NCBI GenBank assembly: GCA_024743405.1
Contig: JANSWP010000044.1
Span: 1 to 56,480 of the forward strand
DNA: 56,480 nt
Origin: Bacteroidota bacterium
Lineage (GTDB): Bacteria > Bacteroidota > Bacteroidia > Chitinophagales > Saprospiraceae
Reading direction: 5' to 3'
This document shows, one piece after another, positions 1-9,500 of this stretch. Every line of letters starts with the position of its first letter. Positions within the stretch are counted from its first letter, which is position 1. Below the pieces are notes generated by a model. That model searched no databases. It was not told where the DNA came from and worked only from the letters and a program-made list of their open reading frames with translations. The translations under genes and the position numbers were made by a program.

Positions 1-1228
1 TAGATTGTGGAGCCCTCAACATCGTATGGACAAGGGGTGTTGGAATCCCTTTTTCGTTTAATGCAGTAACTAATGCTTCTCCGATACCCAGTTCTGTCAA
101 CAATGTCGATATATCATAATAGTCTGTTAGTGGATAATTCTCGGCAGCCAATTTTATAGCCTTTCTATCCTTCGCTGTAAAAGCACGAAGTGCATGTTGT
201 ACCTTTAGTCCTAATTGCCCAAGCACCTCGTCTGGAATATCTGCTGGATTTTGGGTAACAAAAAATAAACCAACTCCTTTCGAACGAATTAATTTAACAA
301 TAGCTTCCAATTGATCTAAAAGAGCATCCGATGCCTCATCAAAAACCAAATGTGCTTCATCAATAAAAATGACCAACTTGGGCTGTTCCAAATCTCCTTC
401 CTCCGGAAAGGTGGCATAAATTTCCGCCAACATCTGTAACATGAAAGTGGAAAATAATTTTGGCTTATCCTGCAAATCTGTTAGCCTAATGATTGAGACC
501 ATGCCTTTCCCATTCTCATCCATTCTGCATAAATCATCAACATCAAAAGATCGCTCTCCGAAAAAACGGTTAGCATCCTGTTGCTCTAATTCAATGATTT
601 TTCTCATAATAGCCCCTGTTGAGGCGGTTGACATACGTCCATATACCTCTTGAGCTTCCGCTTTTCCTTCACCAGTCAAATATTGTAAAACCTTTTTAAA
701 GTCTTTTAAATCCAATAAGGGCAAATCATTATCTTCACAATATTTAAATACGACTGCGGCAATACCTGATTGAGTATCATTCAAAGCCAACATTTTAGAA
801 AATAGCACTGGTCCAAATTCTAACACCGTTGCCCTCAACCTTGCTCCTTTCTCATCTGATAAGGTCAAAAATTCAACTGGACTGTCACCAGCCTGAAATG
901 GAAACCCTATTTTTTCATGTCGCTCATCAATCTTTGGATGCCCTCCACTTGGAACTGCAATCCCACTTAAATCTCCTTTAATATCCATCAAAAGTACCGG
1001 CACAGAATTCGCCGACAATTGTTCTGCAATGATTTGGAGTGTTTTCGTTTTCCCCGACCCAGTAGCCCCAGCAATGAGCCCATGCCGATTCAAGGTTCTT
1101 AAAGGTATTTTGACTAAAGTACCCGTCAAACATTCCTTGTCTAGCATTGCTCCACCAAGGTCAATAGAACTCCCTTTAAATGTGTATCCCTCTGTTAAAT
1201 ATTGAATAAATGCTTCTTTATTAGCCAT
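1..1228 (-). CDS. HerA-like helicase / DUF853 family ATPase (3'-truncated by window edge)
   Basis: The frame opens at the ATG complementary to 1226-1228 and stays open to base 1, so about 409 residues are visible and the C-terminus lies outside the window. A Walker A motif GATGSGKT is at residues 54-61, and a Walker B segment reading VIFIDEAHLVF lies near residue 285, followed by FFVTQNPADIPDEVLGQLG. This order, together with the start MANKEAFIQYL, fits the DUF853 (YjgR-type) family of HerA/FtsK-like ATPases of about 500 residues. Family membership is a strong match; the cellular role (DNA translocation or processing) is only inferred from HerA relatives. It reads in the same direction as the nuclease gene upstream, 57 bp away, so the two may be cotranscribed. 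Confidence 0.88.
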   Translation of the reverse strand, partial: MANKEAFIQYLTEGYTFKGSSIDLGGAMLDKECLTGTLVKIPLRTLNRHGLIAGATGSGKTKTLQIIAEQLSANSVPVLLMDIKGDLSGIAVPSGGHPKIDERHEKIGFPFQAGDSPVEFLTLSDEKGARLRATVLEFGPVLFSKMLALNDTQSGIAAVVFKYCEDNDLPLLDLKDFKKVLQYLTGEGKAEAQEVYGRMSTASTGAIMRKIIELEQQDANRFFGERSFDVDDLCRMDENGKGMVSIIRLTDLQDKPKLFSTFMLQMLAEIYATFPEEGDLEQPKLVIFIDEAHLVFDEASDALLDQLEAIVKLIRSKGVGLFFVTQNPADIPDEVLGQLGLKVQHALRAFTAKDRKAIKLAAENYPLTDYYDISTLLTELGIGEALVTALNEKGIPTPLVHTMLRAPQS

Positions 1229-1285
1229 ATAGTAGATGATTTTAAAATATTAATTCAGACGATAGGTTTATTGGTTTCCAATTCA

Positions 1286-2209
1286 TTATCTCAACTTATT
1301 CCATTTCTCAACTCTTAATTCATATTTTTTCGAATTCAGTTTCCAAAGGTCATTGTCAAAATTGCCCTCTAGTTCAGCTTCTAATTTTTCATCCATCAAT
1401 TCAGAGAAAAAATTAATTCCAGTTAAGTCTTCTACCTCATCGATAGTAGTGGCATATTTTGTCAAAGGCATTTCGGTCACCTCATTTGGAATCACCCATG
1501 CAATCCCTTTCAATTCTGGTTCAGATAAATCCAATAATACCTTATAAAAAGCATGAGGAACTGCCACTTCATTTTCCCCAATCCAGTCTATAAACGGTTT
1601 ATTCAATATCGGACCAGAAACCACATATAAGTGACGAAATTTTTTCGCCCAGTCACGTGTAAGTTCTTCTAATTCTCTCCAGACCCCTACATTAAAGCCA
1701 CGAACTTGCGGCGACATATTACTCATATAAAATGATTCGGACATAGCATCTTCAGAAAATGCCATATCAGCTGCTGGAGCTAAATGCCCTCGATCATATC
1801 CTGACCTTTTATAATCTTGTGGCGTAGCTGAACGAAGTTTCACTTTTGGGTCAGCCCGAAAGTCGTTGGTTCGATCTACCCATTTGGTATGCAGGCGCTC
1901 CCGAGTCAATTCATAGGATACCCATTCTGGCAACTCATGCTCCTCAGAGTAAGAAAGCGCATAATATCGATGTGTTACAATATCACCTGTAGTAGAAGTA
2001 GGCAAATAATAAATTTCTTTGGTTTCGGTTGTTTCGAGATCAGGTACGTCTTCTTTTATTACAAATTCAGTTTCATCGGTATTGGAGCCCGAAAATTTAT
2101 TAAAGACCATATACAGCACCCCTAAAATCAAGGAAAAAATACCCACTTTTGTAATCATCCCTGAACTACCTCTATCTCCTTTTGCATGATTAGATCGAAA
2201 TTTTGCCAT
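1286..2209 (-). CDS. DNA/RNA non-specific endonuclease (NUC1 family), membrane-anchored
   Basis: 307 residues. Residues 19-38 form a hydrophobic segment after a basic N-terminus, so the protein is probably an inner-membrane-anchored or secreted nuclease with its catalytic part outside the cytoplasm. The family signature DRGHLAPAADM has the general-base histidine at residue 142. YMSNMSPQ is at 161-168, and N173 within FNVGVW supplies the expected metal ligand, followed by W177 and E181. These residues match the beta-beta-alpha-metal NUC1/EndA endonucleases, which cut DNA and RNA without sequence specificity using Mg2+. No immunity protein or secretion module is adjacent, so a nutritional or housekeeping role is as likely as a toxin role. 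Nothing looks truncated. Confidence 0.9.
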   Translation of the reverse strand: MAKFRSNHAKGDRGSSGMITKVGIFSLILGVLYMVFNKFSGSNTDETEFVIKEDVPDLETTETKEIYYLPTSTTGDIVTHRYYALSYSEEHELPEWVSYELTRERLHTKWVDRTNDFRADPKVKLRSATPQDYKRSGYDRGHLAPAADMAFSEDAMSESFYMSNMSPQVRGFNVGVWRELEELTRDWAKKFRHLYVVSGPILNKPFIDWIGENEVAVPHAFYKVLLDLSEPELKGIAWVIPNEVTEMPLTKYATTIDEVEDLTGINFFSELMDEKLEAELEGNFDNDLWKLNSKKYELRVEKWNKLR

Positions 2210-2283
2210 TTAATTGTTTGTTATAGTATGTTTTTATTAGATGCAAATTTAATAAAGTAAAATCTAAATTCGTAGAAACAAAA

Positions 2284-2317
2284 AATCCCGAACCTTTCAA
2301 TTGAAAAGTTCGGGATT
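2284..2317 (-). terminator. Rho-independent terminator of the nqr operon
   Basis: A perfect 10-bp inverted repeat (aatcccgaac at 2284-2293, gttcgggatt at 2308-2317) contains a further self-complementary stretch tttcaattgaaa inside. Read on the minus strand, the stem is followed by a run of T (the A run at 2279-2285). It lies 26 bp beyond the nqrF stop codon, in the right orientation to end the nqr transcript before the nuclease gene. Confidence 0.9.
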
Positions 2318-2342
2318 CCGTATCTGAATTAACAATTTTGGA

Positions 2343-3662
2343 TTAACCTCCAAAATCATCAAATGAAATATTTTCTTCCGGTACACCCAAGTTGTCTAAT
2401 GTCTTAATAACTGAGCTATTCATGGCTGGAGGTCCACAGAAATAGTATTCTACTTCTTCTGGCTCCGGATGATCTTTCAAGTATTTTTCATAACAAACAC
2501 TCATGATGTATCCTTTGAAACCATCCCCTTCATCATCTATGGTTTCCATCGCATTCCAGTTGTCCTCTGGTAGTGGATTATCCAAAGAAATATAAAATTT
2601 GAAATTTGGAAATTCTTTTTCAATTTTTCTGAAGTCGTCAATATAAAACAACTCCCTTTTCGTTCTTCCACCATACCAATAAGAAACTTTTCTATCGGTT
2701 GTTTTTAATGTGTGAAATAAATGGAACAGATGCGAACGCAATGGCGCCATACCAGCCCCACCTCCGATATAGACCATCTCTTTTTTAGTGTCTTTAATGA
2801 AAAATTCACCATAAGGTCCAGAGATAGTCACTTTATCACCAGGTTTTTGGTTGAAAACATACGAAGAACAAATCCCAGGGTTAACATCCATCCAAGCATT
2901 TTTCGCTCGATCCCATGGTGGAGTTGCGATACGAATATTCAACATCACAATATTTCCCTCTGCAGGATGATTTGCCATTGAATAAGCACGGAAAATCGGC
3001 TCATCATTTTTCATTTTCAATGGCCATAGGTTAAAGTTATCCCACTCAGATTGAAACTCATCTGGCTTTTTACCCATTCTTGGATGAGATTCTATATCAA
3101 AATCTTTATAATTAACCTCTACCTTAGGTACATCAATTTGAACATATCCACCTGCTTGAAAATCCAACTCCTCTCCTTCTGGTAATTTCACTACAAATTC
3201 TTTGATAAAAGAAGCCACATTGTAATTTGAGACCACTTCGCATTCCCATTTCTTAATACCAAAGACCTCTTCTGGAACTCTAATTTTCATATCAGATCGA
3301 ACCTTGACTTGGCATGCTAAACGCATACCTTCTGCTGCCTCTTTTCTAGAAAGGTGATTCATCTCTGTAGGCAGCACATCTCCTCCCCCTTCATCAACAT
3401 GACATTCGCACATGGCGCAAGTTCCACCACCACCACAAGCCGATGGTAAGAATACATTTTTGTCAGAAAGTGCACCCAATAAGGTCACACCTGGCTTTAC
3501 AATTAACGGATTTTCTTCGTCACCATTTACAAATAGCTTTACATCTCCTTGTGGAACGAGTCTTTTTCTTGCCGCAATCAACATGAATGAAAGAGCTAGA
3601 ATGACTACCGTAAAAACTACTATGGCTGAAACAATTGTCTGAACGCTGAAAAGCAATATCAT
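2343..3662 (-). CDS. nqrF: Na+-translocating NADH:quinone reductase subunit F
   Basis: 439 residues; the NADH-oxidising entry subunit of Na+-NQR. Residues 8-30 are one transmembrane helix. The ferredoxin domain follows with [2Fe-2S] cysteines C76, C82, C85 and C117. A ferredoxin-reductase module then follows: the FAD motif RAYSMANHP, the nucleotide-binding loop [26 protein letters not shown] and the C-terminal YFCGPPAMN. Electrons pass from NADH through FAD to the 2Fe-2S cluster. It is the last gene of nqrABCDEF, 69 bp after nqrE, and is followed by a strong terminator at 2284-2317. It is slightly longer than the roughly 407-residue Vibrio protein, with the extra length in the FAD domain near residues 185-215. 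Confidence 0.97.
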   Translation of the reverse strand: MILLFSVQTIVSAIVVFTVVILALSFMLIAARKRLVPQGDVKLFVNGDEENPLIVKPGVTLLGALSDKNVFLPSACGGGGTCAMCECHVDEGGGDVLPTEMNHLSRKEAAEGMRLACQVKVRSDMKIRVPEEVFGIKKWECEVVSNYNVASFIKEFVVKLPEGEELDFQAGGYVQIDVPKVEVNYKDFDIESHPRMGKKPDEFQSEWDNFNLWPLKMKNDEPIFRAYSMANHPAEGNIVMLNIRIATPPWDRAKNAWMDVNPGICSSYVFNQKPGDKVTISGPYGEFFIKDTKKEMVYIGGGAGMAPLRSHLFHLFHTLKTTDRKVSYWYGGRTKRELFYIDDFRKIEKEFPNFKFYISLDNPLPEDNWNAMETIDDEGDGFKGYIMSVCYEKYLKDHPEPEEVEYYFCGPPAMNSSVIKTLDNLGVPEENISFDDFGG

Positions 3663-3731
3663 AACTTAATGTATGAATATTTGAAATCTTAATTGAATGA
3701 AACATAGGTTCACTCGCTCAAAATTTAATTT

Positions 3732-4340
3732 TTAGTTACTTCCAAATGCAGATGGATCAATTCCCATCAAACTCATAAACGCAATTCCCATTAATCCCGT
3801 AATAATGAATGCCATCCCTAATCCTCTCAACGCAGGAGGCACATTTGAATATCTAATCTTCTCTCGAATAGCCGCAATCGCAATAATTGCCAAAAACCAT
3901 CCAAATCCTCCACCCAAACCAAAGGCGATACTTTCGGTTAGGTCATACTCTCTTGAAACCATAAATAAAGAACCACCCAAAATAGCACAGTTCACTGTTA
4001 TCAACGGTAAGAAAATACCTAATGCTGCATACAAAGCAGGCGATACTTTTTCTACAACCATTTCTACCAACTGAACCATTGATGCAATAACGGCTATAAA
4101 AAGAATAAATCTAAGAAATGTTAAATCAATACCAATCAATCCACCTTCCCCTAGAAGATAAGTGTTAATCAACCAGTTAATTGGCATGGTAATACCTAAT
4201 ACGAAAATTACTGCCAATCCTAAACCGAAAGCGGTTTTTACCGTTTTCGAAACAGCTAAGTAAGAGCACATTCCAAGGAAGTAAGCTAGAACTAAATTTT
4301 CGATGAAGGCTGCTTTAATAAATATATTTACGAAATCCAT
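3732..4340 (-). CDS. nqrE: Na+-translocating NADH:quinone reductase subunit E
   Basis: 202 residues, with six predicted hydrophobic helices. In the family, NqrE pairs with the homologous NqrD around an Fe centre inside the membrane. The cysteines expected to bind it are present at C25 ([10 protein letters not shown]) and C118 (TVNCAILGG). The length and the start [23 protein letters not shown] fit the family closely. It is separated from nqrD by 93 bp and from nqrF by 69 bp; the wide gaps are typical of this operon here and show no clear internal promoter. Confidence 0.97.
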   Translation of the reverse strand: MDFVNIFIKAAFIENLVLAYFLGMCSYLAVSKTVKTAFGLGLAVIFVLGITMPINWLINTYLLGEGGLIGIDLTFLRFILFIAVIASMVQLVEMVVEKVSPALYAALGIFLPLITVNCAILGGSLFMVSREYDLTESIAFGLGGGFGWFLAIIAIAAIREKIRYSNVPPALRGLGMAFIITGLMGIAFMSLMGIDPSAFGSN

Positions 4341-4433
4341 CTTTTTGATTTATTTACCCTTCACGGGTGATTTATCGTTTTGAGATTTCCAAATTATTAA
4401 AATTTGGAAAATTCATTAGTCCAAAAGATTTGA

Positions 4434-5129
4434 TTAGCTAATATCAACCAGTTTTGTATTGTATGATCTCTGAACCCAAATCATGATGCCAATTACAAAC
4501 ATTGCTGCGGCTGGCAAAACCATAAGGTTGTTATTTGAATACCAGCCAAACCACTCATTGGTCATTGTATTGATTAAATAATCATCACTAGATCCAATAA
4601 TGCCAAAACCAGCGATGCTACCTTTTCCAAATAATTCTCGGAAAAATGCAACCAAAATCAAAATACCACCATACCCAAGTCCATTGCCAATACCATCTAA
4701 GAATGATCGCCAAGGCTTGTTTGCCATTGCAAATGCCTCCAAACGTCCCATTACAATACAGTTTGTAATAATCAAACCGATATAAACAGACAAGTCTTTA
4801 TAGATTGGATAATTAATTGCCTTTAAGCTCAACTCTACCACTGTTACCAATGTCGCAATAATCACCAATTGGACTATCATTCGTACAGATTTTGGAATGT
4901 GTGTTCTTAACAGTGAAGTGAATAAACTTGAAAACGCACAGACAAAAATCACGGCAACTGCCATTACTACAGAGGGTACTATCAAAGAGGTAACCGCCAA
5001 AGCTGAACAAATACCCAATACTTGAACCGTAATTGGGTTATTGTCGTTTAAAGGATCCGTTATTAGCCTTTTTTCTTTTGAGCCAAATAAAGGTTCTTTT
5101 TCTTTTACCGCTGTATTTACTTCAGCCAT
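4434..5129 (-). CDS. nqrD: Na+-translocating NADH:quinone reductase subunit D
   Basis: 231 residues, integral membrane, homologous to NqrE. The Fe-centre cysteines expected from the Vibrio structures are visible at C41 (LGICSALAVT) and C124 (ITNCIVMGRLEA). The first 25 residues are a charged cytoplasmic tail, slightly longer than in Vibrio. It sits between nqrC and nqrE on the same strand in the canonical order, so function follows from both sequence and context. Confidence 0.97.
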   Translation of the reverse strand: MAEVNTAVKEKEPLFGSKEKRLITDPLNDNNPITVQVLGICSALAVTSLIVPSVVMAVAVIFVCAFSSLFTSLLRTHIPKSVRMIVQLVIIATLVTVVELSLKAINYPIYKDLSVYIGLIITNCIVMGRLEAFAMANKPWRSFLDGIGNGLGYGGILILVAFFRELFGKGSIAGFGIIGSSDDYLINTMTNEWFGWYSNNNLMVLPAAAMFVIGIMIWVQRSYNTKLVDIS

Positions 5130-5207
5130 AATATTTTGGATTTACAATTTTTCGATTGATTAGGCAATCAATTATTTTGAAATAATAATCACCATAATTT
5201 AATAGTC

Positions 5208-5930
5208 TTACTCTACCGTTTTCAAAAAAGGACCGTAGTACTTAATTCCTCTTTCCAACATTTCCGTCACCCCATTTGCAGTTACGGTAGCACCAGAAAT
5301 TCCGTCCACTTGGTGTGGATTTCCAATTTCGGCACCTCCTTTTTTAACTAAAACAGAAACAAATTGCCCATTGGCATCATTGATCTTTTTATCTTTAAAA
5401 GAAGCTGGAAATGTCTTATTGTCCTTAATCTCTGCTCCAAGACCTGGAGTTTCTCCTTTGTGATCAAAAGCAGCACCTGCAATGGTGGATTTATCAGATC
5501 GTAAAGCAATATAACCCCATATTTCATCCCAAAGCCCATTGCCACGAACGGCAAGGATATAAAATTTTTCACCTTCATTATTATAGGTGAAAAACGGCAA
5601 AACCTTCTCCGCATCGTCTTTCTTTTTCTCTTTTGCCATATCAATGTCCTCTGCCTGAATATCTGCAACAGTAGAACCATCAACCTTTACAGAAGTTTGG
5701 GTTACTTTTTTATCAAAAATATCCAATACTTCATCATCAGAATAGTCACTTATAGTTTTCGTTCCATCTCCTATCTCCGCAACAACCGCAGACAAGATTG
5801 CTCGCTTGTTGAAGATTTCTTCATTTCGCTCAGCCATTGGAAGTGTGACCTCTCGGAGCAAGGTTAATACTCCCGCCACAACTACAGTAAGTATAACTAC
5901 AAACCGAATTATTTTAGCATTACTTTCCAC
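5208..5930 (-). CDS. nqrC: Na+-translocating NADH:quinone reductase subunit C
   Basis: 240 residues. One N-terminal transmembrane helix (about residues 8-26) is followed by a periplasmic FMN-binding domain. The flavinylation motif SGATVT occupies residues 212-217; in the family the last threonine (T217) carries covalent FMN, attached by ApbE. No apbE gene is in this window. GETPGLGAEI upstream of the motif is another family hallmark. The gene starts 126 bp after nqrB, the widest gap in the operon, and that gap contains a 12-bp perfect palindrome. Confidence 0.96.
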   Translation of the reverse strand: MESNAKIIRFVVILTVVVAGVLTLLREVTLPMAERNEEIFNKRAILSAVVAEIGDGTKTISDYSDDEVLDIFDKKVTQTSVKVDGSTVADIQAEDIDMAKEKKKDDAEKVLPFFTYNNEGEKFYILAVRGNGLWDEIWGYIALRSDKSTIAGAAFDHKGETPGLGAEIKDNKTFPASFKDKKINDANGQFVSVLVKKGGAEIGNPHQVDGISGATVTANGVTEMLERGIKYYGPFLKTVE

Positions 5931-5965
5931 TATTATAAGTTTTAAGTTTGTCAGTTTTGAGTTTT

Positions 5966-5977
5966 GAGTACGTACTC
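5966..5977. repeat. 12-bp perfect palindrome in the nqrB-nqrC gap
   Basis: gagtacgtactc reads identically on both strands. It lies 36-47 bp upstream of the nqrC start codon in the largest intergenic gap of the operon. It could be a protein-binding site or a chance palindrome in AT-rich DNA; no related copy was noticed nearby. Confidence 0.4.
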
Positions 5978-6056
5978 TTTACTCACCACTTGAAAACAAT
6001 TTATTTGTCGTTTTGATTATTATTTCAACGTCATTTACCTGACAACGTGAATGTAA

Positions 6057-7343
6057 TTAGGCTCTAGCCAATCGACGCTTCATATTGCCTTCCAATACAT
6101 AATGGTCAATCAGTGGCGCGAATACATTCATAAATAAAATGGCTAACATCCATCCTTCTGGATAAGCTGGATTCGTCACCCGAATGATCAGACCAATCGC
6201 TCCAATAAAGAATCCATAAATCCATTTTCCTTTATTAGTTGAAGCTGCAGTCACAGGGTCAGTTGCCATAAATGCCATCGCAAACCAGAAACTACCCATA
6301 TAAAATTGATATTGCCATGGAACTGCCATAAACTTCCAAAGGTTAGAAGTGGTTTCAGTTATCATATCTGGAGCTGCAGCATTGAAAATCATTCCAGTAA
6401 TAGCTGCCCCCATAATCATGGAAACCATAACTCTCCAGCTTGCAATTTTTGTAACAACCAAAATAATTGCACCTAGTATAATAAATGGTTTACAAGTTTC
6501 ACCTACGGAACCTGGAATAGCACCCCAAAACATTTGAGACGTTGAGTAGTGATTCGTTACAGCTTCCCAACCTCCTTTAGCGGCTAATGCCATCGGAGTA
6601 GCCCCTGTAAAGCCATCCGTTACTGCAAGCCCAGGATCAAACTTACTCCATCCAAACCAATCAAAAATGCTATTGAAAAGTCCAGTATGAGCCCAGTTAT
6701 ATTGAACCGCAGAACCCTCTTTAATGGTTTCGAAACCAGCAACCCAAACATCATCACCAGCTATATCTAATGGATATGCAAAGAAGACAAATGCACGAGC
6801 CAAAAGAGCTACATTCAAAACATTCATACCTGTACCACCAAATGCTTCTTTACCAATAATTACCGCAAAAGCAACAGAAAGAGATAAAATCCAAAGCGGA
6901 ATATCTGGAGGCATAATCAATGGAATCAATGCTCCAGAGACTAAAAATCCTTCTTCAATCGCGTGCCCTTTTTTGGAAGCATACCAAAACTCAATTCCTA
7001 AACCAACTATATGAGTCACTACAAAAATTGGTAAGATTTGAATGATCCCATAAGCTAATTTCAAGTGAAGACCTTCCAAAAAACCTGTATGAATACCTAA
7101 AGCTGAAAAATGTTGGTGCCCGATATTATAAGTTCCAAATACATACGCTAATTGCATCGCTAAAACGACTACAACCATAGTACGTTTCAAGTCCATTCTA
7201 TCTCGAATATGAACACCTTTGCCAGCAGTTACAGAATCTGGAGCAAACAAGAAAGTAAAGAACCCGTCATACAATGTATGCAAAAACGGAGAATTCTTCT
7301 TGTCCGGTTCTATGCCTTTTATTAAATCAATTAAGTTTTTCAT
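6057..7343 (-). CDS. nqrB: Na+-translocating NADH:quinone reductase subunit B
   Basis: 428 residues, with about ten transmembrane segments. The covalent FMN attachment motif reads DGFTGAT at residues 243-249, so T249 is the expected flavinylated threonine. The N-terminal cytoplasmic part (FLFAPDSVTAGKGVHIRDRMDLKRTM) and the loop GKEAFGGTGMNVLN are characteristic of NqrB. The subunit also holds riboflavin and forms part of the Na+ path in studied enzymes. It lies second in nqrABCDEF, 78 bp after nqrA. Confidence 0.97.
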   Translation of the reverse strand: MKNLIDLIKGIEPDKKNSPFLHTLYDGFFTFLFAPDSVTAGKGVHIRDRMDLKRTMVVVVLAMQLAYVFGTYNIGHQHFSALGIHTGFLEGLHLKLAYGIIQILPIFVVTHIVGLGIEFWYASKKGHAIEEGFLVSGALIPLIMPPDIPLWILSLSVAFAVIIGKEAFGGTGMNVLNVALLARAFVFFAYPLDIAGDDVWVAGFETIKEGSAVQYNWAHTGLFNSIFDWFGWSKFDPGLAVTDGFTGATPMALAAKGGWEAVTNHYSTSQMFWGAIPGSVGETCKPFIILGAIILVVTKIASWRVMVSMIMGAAITGMIFNAAAPDMITETTSNLWKFMAVPWQYQFYMGSFWFAMAFMATDPVTAASTNKGKWIYGFFIGAIGLIIRVTNPAYPEGWMLAILFMNVFAPLIDHYVLEGNMKRRLARA

Positions 7344-7421
7344 TTATATTTTAAAACTGATTTTTAAATAAAATACACTGATTTGAATATTGTAAAGTAT
7401 TGTTTACAATTTGAAATCAAT

Positions 7422-9053
7422 CTATCCGTCCTCTCTCATCGTATCCAACCCTTGGCGAAGGATTTGTTGTAATGGTTGTTTTGATGTACAAGTAAACTCA
7501 CACAATGCCACGTCTTCTTCAACCAATTCATAAATCCCTAAGCCTTCCATTCTTTCAAAATCATTGATTATGATATTCTTCATCAAATGCTGTACATGAA
7601 TATCCATTGGCATGACACTCTCGTATTGACCTGTTACCACAAAAGCTCTTTTCTCACCATGTGTATTGGTATCTGCCGTATATTTTACATCTCCAAAAGA
7701 AGGGTATGTTCCAGAAATAGTTGGAGTCGCTTTTTGAGGCAACAACCACCCAAACATTTCGTAATAATTACCCTCTTCAACAGCTGTTATTTGGTCATCA
7801 AAAAGATTAAGGAAGCCATCCTGAGACTTTTGTTCTCCAGAAAGAACATCACCAGAAATCAATCTAGAATTTCCTTCTTTTAAATTACCAGCAACTAGAT
7901 CGCCTATGTTAGCACCAATATATGTGTTAACATATGATGGGTTATTTAATTCCGCACCAGTCAATGCCACTATTCTACTCGCATCATACTTACCTTCGGT
8001 AAATAACTTACCTAAAGTGATAACATCCTGAACGCCCATTGTCCATACTTTATCATTTGAACTAATAGGAGCAATATGATGAATTTGAACACCAACATTT
8101 CCTACAGGATGCTGACCATGAAACCAGTGTTTCTCAACGCCAATAGCATCTGTAAAAGCAGCAGCTGGAGGTGTATCTTCATTTGCATTTAACCCAAGAT
8201 GAACATGCCCTAAGGTCAACATTCTTAAGATGTCTAATCCTTTTTGGAAAGCATCCTCTTTACCTTGCACGATGTAATTCAAGTTAGGAGCTAATGGGGC
8301 TGTATCAAATGTGGAAACAAAAATATTGGCAGGTACCACATTTGGATCAGCAATAATATTGTAGGGTCTTTGACGAATAAATGGCCAAACACCACTGTCC
8401 AATAGATAATTCACAAGTTCTTCTCGACTTCCAGCTTCTAAATCAAAAGAATCATATTTTCGGTAACTCATCTCCTTGTCTGCCAAAATCACAACTTCTG
8501 CAATAGATCTCTTTGCAGCTCTATTTACCGCAATGACTTCTCCACTGACAGGCGCAACATGTTTTACAGCATCCGTTTTCTTATCAAAGAAAATCGGATC
8601 CCCTGCTTTTACCGAATCGCCAACCTCCACCATCAATTTTGGAATTGGAGACATACCAACAAAATTAGGTGGTTGTAATGCATATCGCGTAACAGACGGA
8701 GTGGAGGAATCTGCAGCAGCATCCCCCTCTAAGTTTATATCATGGCCTTTTGTCAAAACATATGTTCGACTCTCGTCGACAAAGTTTGCCAATTTAGGCG
8801 CAAAAAATTCACTCAATCCTGGGAAAACGGAAAAATTCGCACCGGATCTATCGGCACCCGTTTTCTTTGCCTCAATTCGAAGTAGATTATCAGCAACCTG
8901 AATGATTACGACAAACCCGATTAAAACAACTAGGATGATAAGGATAGTAACAAACAATCTGGAGCCATCATCGCCAGCATTTTGGGCAGCTAGCAACTCC
9001 GAAAAGAAAAGGAATGTCGTCAATAATGACAACCTGACAAATCCGTTTTTCAT
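7422..9053 (-). CDS. nqrA: Na+-translocating NADH:quinone reductase subunit A with an extra membrane-anchoring N-terminus
   Basis: 543 residues, about 95 more than the roughly 447-residue Vibrio NqrA. The normal NqrA part begins near residue 97 (YVLTKGHDINLEGDA) and runs to the end, with the biotinyl-lipoyl-like segment VEVGDSVKAGDPIFFDKK and the later GQHPVGNVGVQIHHIAPI. Residues 1-23 look like a signal peptide ending LLAAQ, and residues 33-54 form a second strong transmembrane helix followed by basic residues. NqrA would then be tethered to the membrane rather than peripheral. The ATG at 9053 is the only start that gives a signal peptide, and the frame is continuous, so the extension is probably real. 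It is the first gene of the operon, with a promoter-like box upstream. Confidence 0.93.
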   Translation of the reverse strand: MKNGFVRLSLLTTFLFFSELLAAQNAGDDGSRLFVTILIILVVLIGFVVIIQVADNLLRIEAKKTGADRSGANFSVFPGLSEFFAPKLANFVDESRTYVLTKGHDINLEGDAAADSSTPSVTRYALQPPNFVGMSPIPKLMVEVGDSVKAGDPIFFDKKTDAVKHVAPVSGEVIAVNRAAKRSIAEVVILADKEMSYRKYDSFDLEAGSREELVNYLLDSGVWPFIRQRPYNIIADPNVVPANIFVSTFDTAPLAPNLNYIVQGKEDAFQKGLDILRMLTLGHVHLGLNANEDTPPAAAFTDAIGVEKHWFHGQHPVGNVGVQIHHIAPISSNDKVWTMGVQDVITLGKLFTEGKYDASRIVALTGAELNNPSYVNTYIGANIGDLVAGNLKEGNSRLISGDVLSGEQKSQDGFLNLFDDQITAVEEGNYYEMFGWLLPQKATPTISGTYPSFGDVKYTADTNTHGEKRAFVVTGQYESVMPMDIHVQHLMKNIIINDFERMEGLGIYELVEEDVALCEFTCTSKQPLQQILRQGLDTMREDG

Positions 9054-9396
9054 TCTGCGGATGGTTTAGTTTTTTTCGAAAGGAAACCCTTTCTTAGTTG
9101 GCTATTCGTTGTTAATTTTTTCTTTTTTGAAGATTTATTATCTAAAAAAAAAACTTTTTTTAACAAACAAATTTCAAGCTCTTTTTCAAAATCGCCGCAA
9201 AGATAAAAAAGGTTTTGTTTTATTAAAGTTACAAGTCTATGCTATATCAGCTTTGTGGAAAAAAGAATGTTATTTAGATTCATTTCAAATAAAGAAAGAA
9301 AATCCTTTCGAAATAAGTAATTAGGATTATCTAAAGATGATTAACAAATAAGGGAGGAATACCTACTTACTGAACCATATAAATCAAGCAGAAATA
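9054..9396. other. Upstream region of nqrA with a candidate promoter, no gene
   Basis: No convincing coding frame is present on either strand; the 71-codon plus-strand frame at 9109-9324 is low complexity and looks non-coding. The stretch holds the -7 box described separately and is otherwise AT-rich. It probably contains the leader of the nqr operon. Confidence 0.6.
9198..9205 (-). promoter_or_regulatory. Candidate -7 box (TAnnTTTG type) for the nqr operon
   Basis: On the minus strand this reads TATCTTTG, followed by GCGGC, an exact match to the Bacteroidota sigma-ABfr -7 consensus TAnnTTTG. Transcription would begin about 140 bp before the nqrA start codon. No well-spaced TTG at -33 is visible (the nearest is about 26 bp away), so the call rests on the -7 box alone. 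Confidence 0.5.
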
Positions 9397-9475
9397 AAAA
9401 AGCGCTGTTTACGATTTGGGTTTTTATTCTTTCCTAATAAAAGAATCAACCTATTTTCCGTAAACAGCGCTTTTT
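9397..9475 (-). terminator. Long-loop hairpin, likely terminator of the TonB receptor gene
   Basis: A perfect 17-bp inverted repeat (9397-9413 against 9459-9475) with arm core agcgctgtttacg encloses a 45-nt loop. The loop holds a smaller stem attctt/aagaat. The arms end in A and T runs, so a U-tract follows the stem in both directions. It lies 26 bp after the stop codon of the minus-strand TonB receptor gene at 9501. Confidence 0.75.
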
Positions 9476-9500
9476 GCACTTTAGGGCAAGAATCTAATTA

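Noticed and set aside
2721-7014. Several plus-strand frames of 60-141 codons across the nqr operon
   Set aside because: They overlap the well-identified minus-strand nqr genes, have no recognised protein features, and look like antisense shadows of coding sequence.
9109-9324. Plus-strand 71-codon frame upstream of nqrA
   Set aside because: It is low complexity, runs against the promoter-like box, and has no domain or start context.
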